Positions 35,901 to 47,900 of a stretch of DNA of 64,000 nucleotides are shown in pieces; positions within the stretch are counted from its first letter, which is position 1, and each line of letters opens with the position of its first letter. Both the position numbers and the translations under genes were made by a program. The DNA is from Pieris napi. Lineage: Eukaryota > Arthropoda > Insecta > Lepidoptera > Pieridae. The stretch lies in assembly GCF_905475465.1 (NCBI RefSeq), contig NC_062254.1, positions 6,344,001 to 6,408,000 of the forward strand. Reading direction: 5' to 3'. Below the pieces are notes generated by a model, which saw only the letters and a list, made by a program, of their open reading frames with translations, was not told where the DNA came from and searched no databases.

Positions 35901-38900
35901 TTCGCTGAACATATAACATTTCATATTACGTTTGCATGCAACAATGCCTTTAAAAATAAAGCAATAATAAAGAAAAACACCAAGCAAGGCTTACCGTCGA
36001 GTTTAATAATGCCGTCAGTTTCCCCGAGCGAGTTCTTGGCGATGCACTTGTAGAAACCGAAATCTTCTTTCGTTATATTCCGTATCTTGAGCATCATGAA
36101 CTTGTTGTAGCCGCTGTCGACTGGAATCGCTTCGTATTTCCCACCTACAATTTCCATTTCTACTTCAATTATAAAATCTGAGTACAATTTTGCTGGAATA
36201 AATGTCCTGCTTGTTGTTCTATTAGAATAGGGTTCACGTTTTCTATACATATATATAAAAGAAAGTTTCATGTTTTTTATGTTGTATTTGTCTTCGTTCC
36301 GAATAGCAAGATAAAAACATTGGTAACATCAAAGAAAATTTCAATTGAAATTGGTTTCGTAACTATCTGAACAATATTCGGATAGTGGCATATAATTCTA
36401 CTGTACGTGTGTATGCCACTGAACACCTGACCGATTTGAAAGATTTTTCTGTGCTTTTGGGTGGTTTTGATTCGTTAGTTAGTCGGTACTTTCAAACTTT
36501 GTTTTATAGCCTAATCGCTTGATAGTCTAGTCGACAAGTTGAAAATGGAAAAAAATAGAGATACTACTCTTAAAATTATGTGCGATAGCTCATTGGATCC
36601 GGAATGACGTCTAGAAAAATGTGCTAAAAGCGTGTATTAGCACATAAAAAATTGCAAAAGTTATAGACCATTAAAGATGAAAAAATAATGGCATTTAGTT
36701 TTTTGCCAATATTTAATAAACTATTAATATTTAAGAAATTTCAAATAAAGATTCTGAAAGAAGAGGAAATTTCTAATAAAAAACTCCTGACTCCCAGAAC
36801 TCTATCTCCATTATTTATAATGTTAATTTAACGCTGAAAATAGGTCTGCGGTTGACATTTTTAGGATTCGCGCGTGGCGTCAAAAGCGACTACGGCACAT
36901 TAATTAATTTATTTAAGGTATTGAATATTTTTTTTTAAATTTGAAAAAATTATGGTGTGTTCTGAACACTATAATTAATTTATTCCCGTTGAAAATTTTA
37001 CTTAAAGTTAATTTTTCAACAAGTTAAATAATTGTTAACTAACGAAATTTTCTCGAACGACCGTCTTAATTGTAAGTGAAAAAAAATGTTTAAATAATGG
37101 TCGTAAAAATATTTCGCTTCGTAGAGCCTTTCTTACATACATACTTAACAAGATCGTGCCATAAAAGTTAAAAAAATATTTATACTTTGTTTATAACAAT
37201 TTTTTTACTTAAACAAAAACTTAAAAATCCGTGTAATGATGTTAAAAAAAATTTTTTTTTAATTATTTTTTTTCTAAAATTTCTAAAATTAACAAAAACA
37301 ACCATATATAACAAAGTATAGAAAAAAATTTTTTTAATTTTAAATAAAAGTAATATTCATGATAATCAAAAAATTTAGAAAAAAATTTTTTTCTTTTATT
37401 TTCTATACTTTGTTATATATCGTTGTTTTTGTTAATTTTAGAAGTTTTAGAAAAAAATAAACAAAAGTTGAATATTTGTTTATAACAAATTGGTAAGTTA
37501 ATAAACAATAGAATTGTTGATTAAAAAAAAAAAATTTCTGTTACTTTATAGAAGACTGTCAATTATGATTTTTAGGAAAAAAAAAATTCTTAACTAATTA
37601 TTTAAACAATAGAAAATTAAAAAAAACGATTATAAACAATTAAAAATTGTTATTAAGGAAAAATTTTTTTTTTTAAAATCATAAAATTTTTAATGTAATA
37701 AAGTTGTGTTAAATTTTTTTTTCTAAATCATCATATAATCGTTTTTTTATTAATACAAGATATTTATTGATTTGCAAAAAAAAAATTCCCGCCATTTGTT
37801 GATAAATTTTTTTTAAACAAATTGATTAAATCAATATTTTTAAAAAAAAATTTAACACAACTTTATTACATTAAAAATTTTATGATTTTAAAAAAAAAAA
37901 TTTTTCCTTAATAACAATTTTTAATTGTTTATAATCGTTTTTTTTAATTTTCTATTGTTTAAATAATTAGTTAAGAATTTTTTTTTTCCTAAAAATCATA
38001 ATTGACAGTCTTCTATAAAGTAACAGAAAATTTTTTTTTTTAATCAACAATTCTATTGTTTATTAACTTACCAATTTGTTATAAACAAATATTCAACTTT
38101 TGTTTATTTTTTTCTAAAACTTCTAAAATTAACAAAAACAACGATATATAACAAAGTATAGAAAATAAAAGAAAAAATTTTTTTGTAAATTTTTTGATTA
38201 TCATGAATATTACTTTTATTTAAAATTAAAAATTTTTTTTTCTATACTTTGTTATATATGGTTGTTTTTGTTAATTTTAGAAATTTTAGAAAAAAAATAA
38301 ACAAAAGTTGAATATTTGTTTATAACAAATTGGTAAGTTAATAAACAATAGAATTGTTGATTAAAAAAAATTTTTTTTCTGTTACTTTATAGAAGACTGT
38401 CAATTATGATTTTTAGGAAAAAAAATTGGTTGTCTGTAAAGTCGGTTTACTGACGACAATTGAACGTGACAACGTCACGAACTCGCTCACTCAAGTAGGA
38501 GAGAGACAGATGTCGAACGCTGAAGAGCGCGGAGTCCGATTGTGCCTCTCTGTCGCTTCGCGCTCTCGCTTGCACTTCAAGCCTTGAATGGAACGCCTCA
38601 GAGCGAGGTAACGCCTCAGAGCGAGGTAACGCCTCAGAGCGAGATAACGCCGCATGAGTCATGTTTTTTCATGCGTGCAGCGGGCTCCATCGATTTATAA
38701 GACGTTGTCACGTCAAAAAAATTCTCAACTAATTATTTAAACAATAGAAAATTAAAAAAAACGATTATAAACAATTAAAAATTGTTATTAAGGAAAATTT
38801 TTTTTTTTAAAATCATAAAATTTTTAATGTAATAAAGTTGTGTTAAATTTTTTTTTTAAAATATTGATTTAATCAATTTGTTTAAAAAAATTTTATCAAC

Positions 38901-41900
38901 AAATGGCGGGAATTTTTTTTTTTGCAAATCAATAAATATCTTGTATTAATAAAAAAACGATTATATGATGATTTAGAAAAAAAAATTTTTTTTAACATCA
39001 TTACACGGATTTTTAAGTTTTTGTTTAAGTAAAAAAATTGTTATAAACAAAGTATAAATATTTTTTTAACTTTTATGGCACGATCTTGTTAAGTATGTAT
39101 GTAAGAAAGGCTCTACGAAGCGAAATATTTTTACGACCATTATTTAAACATTTTTTTTCACTTACAATTAAGACGGTCGTTCGAGAAAATTTCGTTAGTT
39201 AACAATTATTTAACTTGTTGAAAAATTAACTTTAAGTAAAATTTTCAACGGGAATAAATTAATTATAGTGTTCAGAACACACCATAATTTTTTCAAATTT
39301 AAAAAAAAATATTCAATACCTTAAATAAATCAATTAATGTGCCGTAGTCGCTTTTGACGCCACGCGCGAATCCTAAAAATGTCAACCGCAGACCTATTTT
39401 CAGCGTTAAATTAACATTATAAATAATGGAGATAGAGTTCTGGGAGTCAGGAGTTTTTTATTAGAAATTTCCTCTTCTTTCAGAATCTTTATTTGAAATT
39501 TCTTAAATATTAATAGTTTATTAAATATCGGCAAAAAACTAAATGCCATTATTTTTTCATCTTTAATGGTCTATAACTTTTGCAATTTTTTATGTGCTAA
39601 TACACGCTTTTAGCACATTTTTCTACACGTCATTCCGGATCCAATGAGCTATCGCACATAATTTTAAGAGTAGTATCTCTATTTTGTTCCATTTTCAACT
39701 TGTCGACTAGACTAGAAGTATCATGCAGGACAACTAGACCAGTGCAGATAGCCTTTAAAATAAATAAAAAGTGAAAAAAATTACAGTAGGATGAAACCCA
39801 TTAGAAAAGCAGGGGAATATGATCAAAATGAAAGGAAAAATAAATTACGGTCGATCTGAGGTCGGGAAGGGGAAGGGGGGGGGAGTTTTAAGGGTAAAAA
39901 ACGGTTTATCTCGATTTCCGGCAAAACTAAAATTACTATCGAAGAAAGTTAAATGGCAAAGTTGTAGGTAATAAAAAGATCTAAAACTTTTGTATTCACA
40001 CATTTTTCACATAACCTCAAAATTTATGCGAAAAATTCAAAAAACCAAGTTTTTGGTTTTTTATTTTTATCTTTAACAAAAATATTTTTTTTTTAACGAA
40101 ATTTGGTGAAACCTTACCTTTCTATGTCCCAAATACACTGTAATTTATTTGATTAAAAATATTTATTTGTTCACCTTATTTGAATTAATATCGAAAAAAC
40201 ACCCTAATTTTCAATCGAAAATTCTGACGTCAAAATTTCAGCTTTTTTCAAAAAGTTGGTGTGCTTTCAGTTCGTTGAAATCTCTACTTTCCTATGGTAA
40301 AAAAATATATATATATATTACCATAGTAAATCTTCTCAGAAAATGCAAAAAATCGTATGCAGTAACGCCCAGACCCGTCATCCCCTTCCCTACTTCTCTA
40401 TGAATCTTCTTTAAATTATAATCAGATGCCTATTTATTACTATTTTAAGATAACTTATATATACCTGAGTGACCTAAAAAAAAAAATTTAGCCTTTAGAT
40501 GGGCTAAAATTTTCGTATTTCTGCATACGATTTTTTGCGTTTTCTGAGAAGATTTACTATGGTAATAGATATATATTTTTTTACCATAGGAAAGTAGAGA
40601 TTTCAACAAACTGAAAGCACACCAACTTTTTGAAAAAAGCTGAAATTTTGACGTCAGAATTTTCGATTGAAAATTAGGGTGTTTTTTCGATATTAATTCA
40701 AAATAAGGTGAACAAATAAATATTTTTAATCAAATAAATTACAGTGTATTTGGGACATAGAAAGGTAAGGTTTCACCAAATTTCGTTAAAAAAAAAATAT
40801 TTTTGTTAAAGATAAAAATAAAAAACCAAAAACTTGGTTTTTTGAATTTTTCACATAAATTTTGAGGTTATGTGAAAAATGTGTGAATACAAAAGTTTTA
40901 GATCTTTTTATTACCTACAACTTTGCCATTTAACTTTCTTCGATAGGACTTTTAGTTTTGCCGGAAATCGAGATAAACCGTTTTTTACCCTTAAAACTCC
41001 CCCCCCTACCCCTTCCCGACCTCAGATCGACCGTAATTTATTTTTCCTTTCATTTTGATCATATTACCCTGCTTTCCTGATGGGTTTCATCCTACTGTAA
41101 TTTTTTTAGGTTTCAAAAATTATCGGCACTGGTCTAAACGTCTGTCGGGTCCGCTAGTTTTATATAATACTAGCTGACCCGGCAAACGCCGTTTTGCCAT
41201 GTATATTATTTCTAGAATTTTTTAGTTCAATGATAATAACTATCTAGTACAATAAAAATAGGGGTTGATGGTAACGGGTAAACAATTAAGGGTTGTATGT
41301 ATTTTTGTATGCTGTATCATAAAAAAATTAAAACCAATTTTTTTTCTACAAAATAAAAATTTAGGGGTTACCACCCTTAACATTTAGGGGGATGTAAAAT
41401 AGATATTGTCCGATTCTCAGACTTACTGAATATGCATAAAAAAATTCATAAGAATCGGTTGAGCCGTTTCGGAGGAGTATGGGAACGAATATTGTGACAC
41501 GAGAATTTTAAAGACTCGTATTAGATTTAAAAATGTAAAAATAATGGCAGTAATTAAAAAGGATTGACATAGTAGTTGGCAAATATTTTAAATGCGTGTG
41601 TACGTGTGTGCTTATTTCTTTTTGTGTTTATTTCTTTAAATTAGTTAGCTTATTGTTTGTTTTGTATTCATTGTAATATAAATCAGTAGATACTACGTGG
41701 CTGTTCGTAATTCAACAAAACAAAAGTAATAACATTTGTGAGTATTAACACACATCTACTTCACTTTACCCATCGCTGCTACTTACTTTTAGATACGATC
41801 TGAACTTACTATACCAATTTACTTCCAATTATTAAGTTTTAAAACTTTAATTATAAATTGTACCCACCTAACAAGTTAACAAACATATCTATCATAAAAC

Positions 41901-44900
41901 GACAAAACTAAACCCGGCGTTGTGGGTTTTAAACCTAACATTTATTTACTAAATATAAAAAGTGTACAAAGGAATACAGCTATTTTACGAGTCCATTTTT
42001 AGATGAGTTTAATCCATAGAGTTTCCCGAATAACATTAAATTAGTTTCACGTATTTTACAACAAACTTCGTTTGGCAAAAATAGTGAATTGCGAAATACA
42101 CTTTTCCCCTCAGGCAATGACATCGCTACAAAGTAAAAAGTTATACGTTGGATAGCCAGAGCTTTTCCTCAACAAATACTTCGTCAAATATCCTCTATGC
42201 GAATATTGTATATAATTTACATACAAATAGTACTTTTGATCAGTCAGATACATTTAAAATTTTATTATTTTTAAGTATTAATATTAGGACAGTAAGGATC
42301 TTTTTTAGTCTTAAGACTAAAAAAGATCCTTACTGTCCTCGGCTCGGTCACAGGTTAGATTCCCGAAGAAACAAAAATGGTTTTGGGTTGGTAAGCATAA
42401 AAAATATGAAACAAACGTATGGGTCTCCCCATGTCACGAAACTTCAGATATCTCTAAAAACCTGCCAATCTAATTTAGTTATATTAATCACTAGCTGGTG
42501 CCCCCAACTTCTGCGCAGGATTAGTATTTCGAGCTTATCTTAGCGTGGCGTAGAACAAACGACTAAAGATATTAATTATTTAAGATAAGCATTTTCATCA
42601 TACATTACATATGTGTAACTGTAGCGGTTTTGGCATCGCACGCCAGGATAGCTCCCAGATGGTAGATTTTTTAATGTTTAACGAACTTTATTTCTCATTA
42701 CAAAAAACGTATTTTTATTTACATAAGAAACTTAATATAAATATACGAACGAGATACGCGTCGCCATCTGCTATCCCAATTTTAGCCTATTAGGCTCATT
42801 CTAATATGTATATTTAATGCCCTTTTGAATTGATTAAACACGCTAATATTACAAATTTTAGAGGGTTATTGATTTCTTTCCTACTTGATATTTTGGAAAG
42901 ATCACACAATATCTTTATAAATCGAAGCCTATGTGGTATTTCGATGTATAAGCTATATTATTGTAAAGTTTCATTACAGGAGATTTTCATCCATTCAGGA
43001 GTTTTTCTCATCATCATTCTTCATTCAGTAATATTCGTTCAAATTCAAATTCAAATTCAAAAATCATTTATTCACGTAGGTAACACAATGTACACTTGTG
43101 ATTCGTCATTAAAGAAATAAATATTAATGCTTCTAATTTTACATTTACTGCCAGTTCTCAAATCAAGGGCGTAGAACGGAAGAGAAGAACTGGCAATAAA
43201 CTCTCCGCCACTCTTTTTAATCGCCATGTTTTTTTTTTCTTTACACAACGTTTGTAAGGAGCTGCAACCATTACACCATGTTCCACATGACATTTTAAGT
43301 AATTAATAATAAGAACATAAATAAAAACAAAGACTTGTCCCCTATCAGCAGGAGGCATGGTGAAATAGGAGCACGCACTTACATTCTCGTGGGAACAACA
43401 CGCAAACACATAGTCGAAATAATTAACATCACCGCATACACGAATTCAAGTACGACCAGTCACCACAAGCAGCACCCGTTCACGAGTATGACGCATGGAC
43501 AGCCATCGGCCGCCTCGCCATATTTTAGGGAGAGAGACAACCCGACGCATGGACGCCGCCACAAGCAATGACATTTAAGCGAGCATGACGATCCTTGAAA
43601 TGTGGACTTGGCTACATAAGAAAATAATAAAATAATAGTTCACATGTATTGCAGACCAACCTTCTTTATTATTAAAGATCATTCATAAAAACATATCACT
43701 CTAATAGACAACGCTTTGCGAAAAACTGATCGCGCAGAAATCAAATTGCTTACGAGCAAAATATTCAGTGCTATTTCGTACAAACGTATTTAATTCACGC
43801 ATGACTGCACACAATGTATTAGAAGTGCTTTTTCCTTTACAAGGAAACTATTTTCATTATCCGATAATAAATCATTGATAGAATCGTAGTGTTACATTTT
43901 GAAAGCATGTTATTTAGTTCAATATGATGTATGGTTTCTATCTATTCATAAATTTAATTATGATTTTACATTGTTCGTAATTTGCTTTGTAATATTGTGA
44001 ATTTTAGTGATCAAAGATATATTATGAGGCTTTTAATAACAGAAGAAGTTGTACAAATCCACTTGTATTTTATGTATGTACGCGAATTACTCATATACAG
44101 ATATATAAATACTTAGTTCCAGACAGAGCAGTAGAACTTTATTGTTATTGAGAAAATTGTCAAATGATTGGTCTGCAAAGTAATTCGGTGGTTTTTATAA
44201 CAAAATCTTAAGGAATAAGTAATAATAACATAGTATTCTGTCGGAAAACTAAATAAATGAGCAACAAAGAATCGCTGGAAATGTTTTCATTGTTACTTAC
44301 ATTTGATTGACTTCGATAATACTTTGTTGCGATATTTCCTGAGTGCGAAAGTACTTCGCTATAAATTTATTTTAGGTGATTGAACATTCAAGGGTGCAGT
44401 TTGATTAATGTTCACTACCTTTATTTTTCCCGTTATATGTATTTGTAAAAAACATATTTTTCTGTTTGAAATCTACTAACAAACCTCACACGATAAAATT
44501 ATTTAGTAATATTTTATCTTTAATATCTAAAACTGGACAGAAAACAACACATTAATACGATATTAATTTGTATACCGAGATATACTGTAATTAAAAAATA
44601 AACAGCAATGTTTGTCAAGTTTATTCAACGATGCAGGCAATCTTTTATTGGTCAGTGTAAAAATAATATAAGAGTTTTTTTTACTAAAGTAGAATATCTT
44701 GTTCGTGGCTACGTCATGGAAAAAACCATATTCTTTTCTATGAAAAATTTCATCACTTTCTGTTGCAAATTAATGTCTAACTTAAGTTTATCTAGGGCTA
44801 TATATAACTTGGGATTATCTCTATCATTATCGTACAGTAAAACTCTCACCGGATATTATCATATCTCCCCTATCCGTTGTCCAGTAGTTGATGGAGGAGG

Positions 44901-47900
44901 GATACGCCTCTGTGTGGCACTCCAGCGTTACATCCTGTCCGAGATAGGCGCCTTCTAGTTGATTCGGAATTGATAACATCGGAGGAACTATGAGAAAACT
45001 CAATTTTAGAATTCAGCTTTGCTTTACCTAAATAGTAAAAGAAACCCTTAATTACTGTAATAGCGCTAAATTGCTTTATTTAATAAATCATTGTAACGTT
45101 AGACGAAAAAAGAAAGCGTGCGTGTACTTATGTACGCGCGTAAGAAGTTATACTTCTTTGGCATTATTAAAAATAGTTTTTGATTGCATGCAAATAATTA
45201 ATTACAATTAAATAATCAAAGACTGGAAAAGGAGTCATTATAATCAAAAAAGTTCAGGTTACATTTGAAAAATTAAATAAATAAATTTATTATTATTCTC
45301 TTACATTGTGTAACATAAATTCTATTATTATTCGAATGTTGTTTTTCAATTATGTCCAATGCCGTAGCATCTTCCGTGGGCAACTTAATTCTGTTAATTT
45401 TGTGTCACGGTGCGCGCGCATCGTAAAATTTCACTCTCATCAATTTATCATAACGCGCCTAAAGAAGTATAACTTCAAAAAGCAATGGAAAATACAAAAC
45501 AGAAAACTTTAATATGTACTTTGGCACTATTATGATAATACGACCGTTGTGTCAACAGAACTTGCACCATCGAAAGGAACTACGTAAGTACGAAATTGCC
45601 GGCCTTCTTGCATGGCAATTCCACTAAATTCAATAAAATAGAAGGCTGAATTACGAAAACAATTTGTTGAGTAAATGATGATGCAATAAATAAAAGTTAC
45701 AAGTTATTAAATATACATATTATGGAAATATGAACAATTGAACATGTTTAATGTTGACCCAATAAATTATTCGTATTTCATTAAAATACGAATTATTTTT
45801 GTATCATTCGTAAATGGATAATGTTTTTATGTGGACCGATCAAAGTAACAATACAATAGAATTAATATGGTACAGAATACGATAAACCGTCCAACTTCTA
45901 AGAGATAATTTATTTTTCTTATTGCATAACGAAGCTTATACCAAATTAGGTACTATTACAGATATACAATAATTTGAGCTTCAGATAATCTTAGATTAGC
46001 GTTAATACTCACATTGAACCATGAGCATGATGCGTTTGCTAATTGAAGGTGGCACTCCATTAGATGCAATGCACAGGTATGCACCCATGTGCAGGCGAGA
46101 TACCTTCGTTATCGTGAGTGTTTCACCGTCGACCACACTTACTGTCGAAGATATATTTGGTTAAATTAGATTATCTTATACAAAAATCGTGTTGTTGTGG
46201 TCGCCCCCTTAATACCGAAACGCTGCGACTGCTTTAAAAAAATGTATAACGTTTGAAAGAGATAGAATAGGCTGTAAATATTTTTAATTTTTCAATTTTT
46301 TAAACGTATTTTTTTATTGTATCAATGCGGGTATAGTTAAGTATACAAATCGCATATATAAAACAGTTTTATTTAAATGTGCAGTCACTTAAAGCAGTTT
46401 AATTACAGTTGTAAAAGATCACAGATCACAGCGTTAACACAGTTTGACACAATGAGAAACACTCAAAAGAATGTGCTAGAACTGGATTATGTTTTAAGTA
46501 GTTTTTAATTTATGGTACCACACTTTTATCAGACTGCGTTTATGAGGCGAAATTGCACGACTATTAAAATACAAAATGGCAGAAATATTAAATTTGCGAA
46601 ATTGCGAAACTGCTTTTGGTCTTAACTAATCCTGATTGTACATTTATTACGCGATATATATTACAAGTACATAAAGTAAAGGTTTCGATATAGTTTTAAA
46701 TCTTAGCTTTAGATGGAACTCCGTAGCTGTGGCATTAACCGTAGATGTAGGATCAAAGCCTTTGTGTTATATTAAAGCGTCTTGTAGTAGAGGTCATAAG
46801 GTAAGTAATGACGCAAGATATTTCTAGATATTATAGAAAAGCTATAGAATGATATATTCTTATACCTATCCAGATATATGAGAGTTATAACAAATATAAT
46901 CAATTAAATAGTTCGAATAAAAGTAGCCACACTAAATACTTATAAGTAAGTGCAGGTTGTTAGCCTCGAAACTCTTAATTGGAATATCTTTATAATTAAA
47001 TTATTTCAAATCAGATTTTAAGGCATAACAAAAAACACACATATTATAAGTAATGTTTTTATTTATATATACCTTATTAATAATAATAATAGCCTTTTAA
47101 TTGAGATATTTTTACATTTAAACACGTTTCTATTTCAATCTTCTTTTAGGTACTCTATTTTTGCGAAAGGCCTCCAAATGCAACCATTCCTCTATGCACT
47201 GTGCCACTCTCGGTCATGTACCACCTGCTGTTTCATTTTATACTTTATTACTTGTAGACAATTATTATTTATTATTATTCTTCTCGAGTAGGTGTTTGCA
47301 CTAACCCACAATTATAACTACGGTAAATCAATTAAATAATTAAAACTACCTGACTTAGAAAGTAAAGCTACGGTTTCCTAGAAAAGCGGTGCCGTTAACT
47401 AACGGCCGTAATGTAACGTTGGGTGACGTCACCCATACGTTGTCTATAAATAACATCGGAGTAGGTTTACTAGAGGACGTTGAGTGTCACCGTAACGTCA
47501 AATAGCTGTGTTGTCATTTGCACGACGGCCGTCATAGCGGTGATAAACATTAATTCAACGTTTTTCGCGTGTAGCGGTGCCCATATTTAATTAATACAAT
47601 GAGTGGAAACGTGACTTGGACGAGCGAAAATGATGTTTTTTTGCATTATGTTAAAAAGTAAAGATGGTCGTTATTAACAACCGTAAAATGACGGCCGTTA
47701 GTTAACGGCACCGATTTTCTAGGAAACCTAAGCTTAACAATTTAATTTACCTGATTCTCCGTTGTAATTAAAATCTTGTCCATCCTCCCGTCTCCACATC
47801 ACATAGGGTTCTGGATATCCTGATGCTCGACATACCATGGTGACATCAGCACCCTCCCTTACCACCATGTCAGTCGACGTCATGTTGTCAATGATTGATG

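Larger units (their letters stand above)
36523..39715. repeat. Giant inverted-repeat (foldback) element with nested palindromes
   Basis: Outer arms begin TAGTCTAGTCGACAAG at 36523 and end with its exact inverse at 39715. The first several hundred bases of each arm (for example GATAGCTCATTGGATCCGG and GGTGTGTTCTGAACACT) match with only scattered mismatches. TA lies at both ends. Inside are smaller palindromes centred near 37360 and 38200 and a module in three alternating orientations (about 37445-37725, 37845-38105 and 38290-38815). No open reading frame; very A/T-homopolymer-rich. It lies in the 8.7-kb intron of the DIP-like gene. Confidence 0.9.

Noticed and set aside
38447..38662. 71-codon minus-strand frame with LPRSEA repeats
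   Set aside because: The repeats are the translation of three 18-bp tandem units inside a mobile element, not a protein domain.
40149..40403. 84-codon open frame
   Set aside because: Lies in the arm and centre of the second inverted repeat; no family features and the arm is noncoding on the other side.
42148..42543. 131-codon open frame on plus strand
   Set aside because: Begins with a non-ATG start, runs through the perfect palindrome and has Ser/Ile/Leu-rich composition expected by chance in AT-rich DNA; no motif.
43036..43060. Tandem TTCAAA units as a possible CRISPR-like or satellite array
   Set aside because: They are the short 3'-tail repeats of a LINE fragment; no spacers.
44608..44958. 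116-codon plus-strand frame
   Set aside because: Its right part is the antisense of exon F of the DIP-like gene; the left part is AT-rich with no motif.
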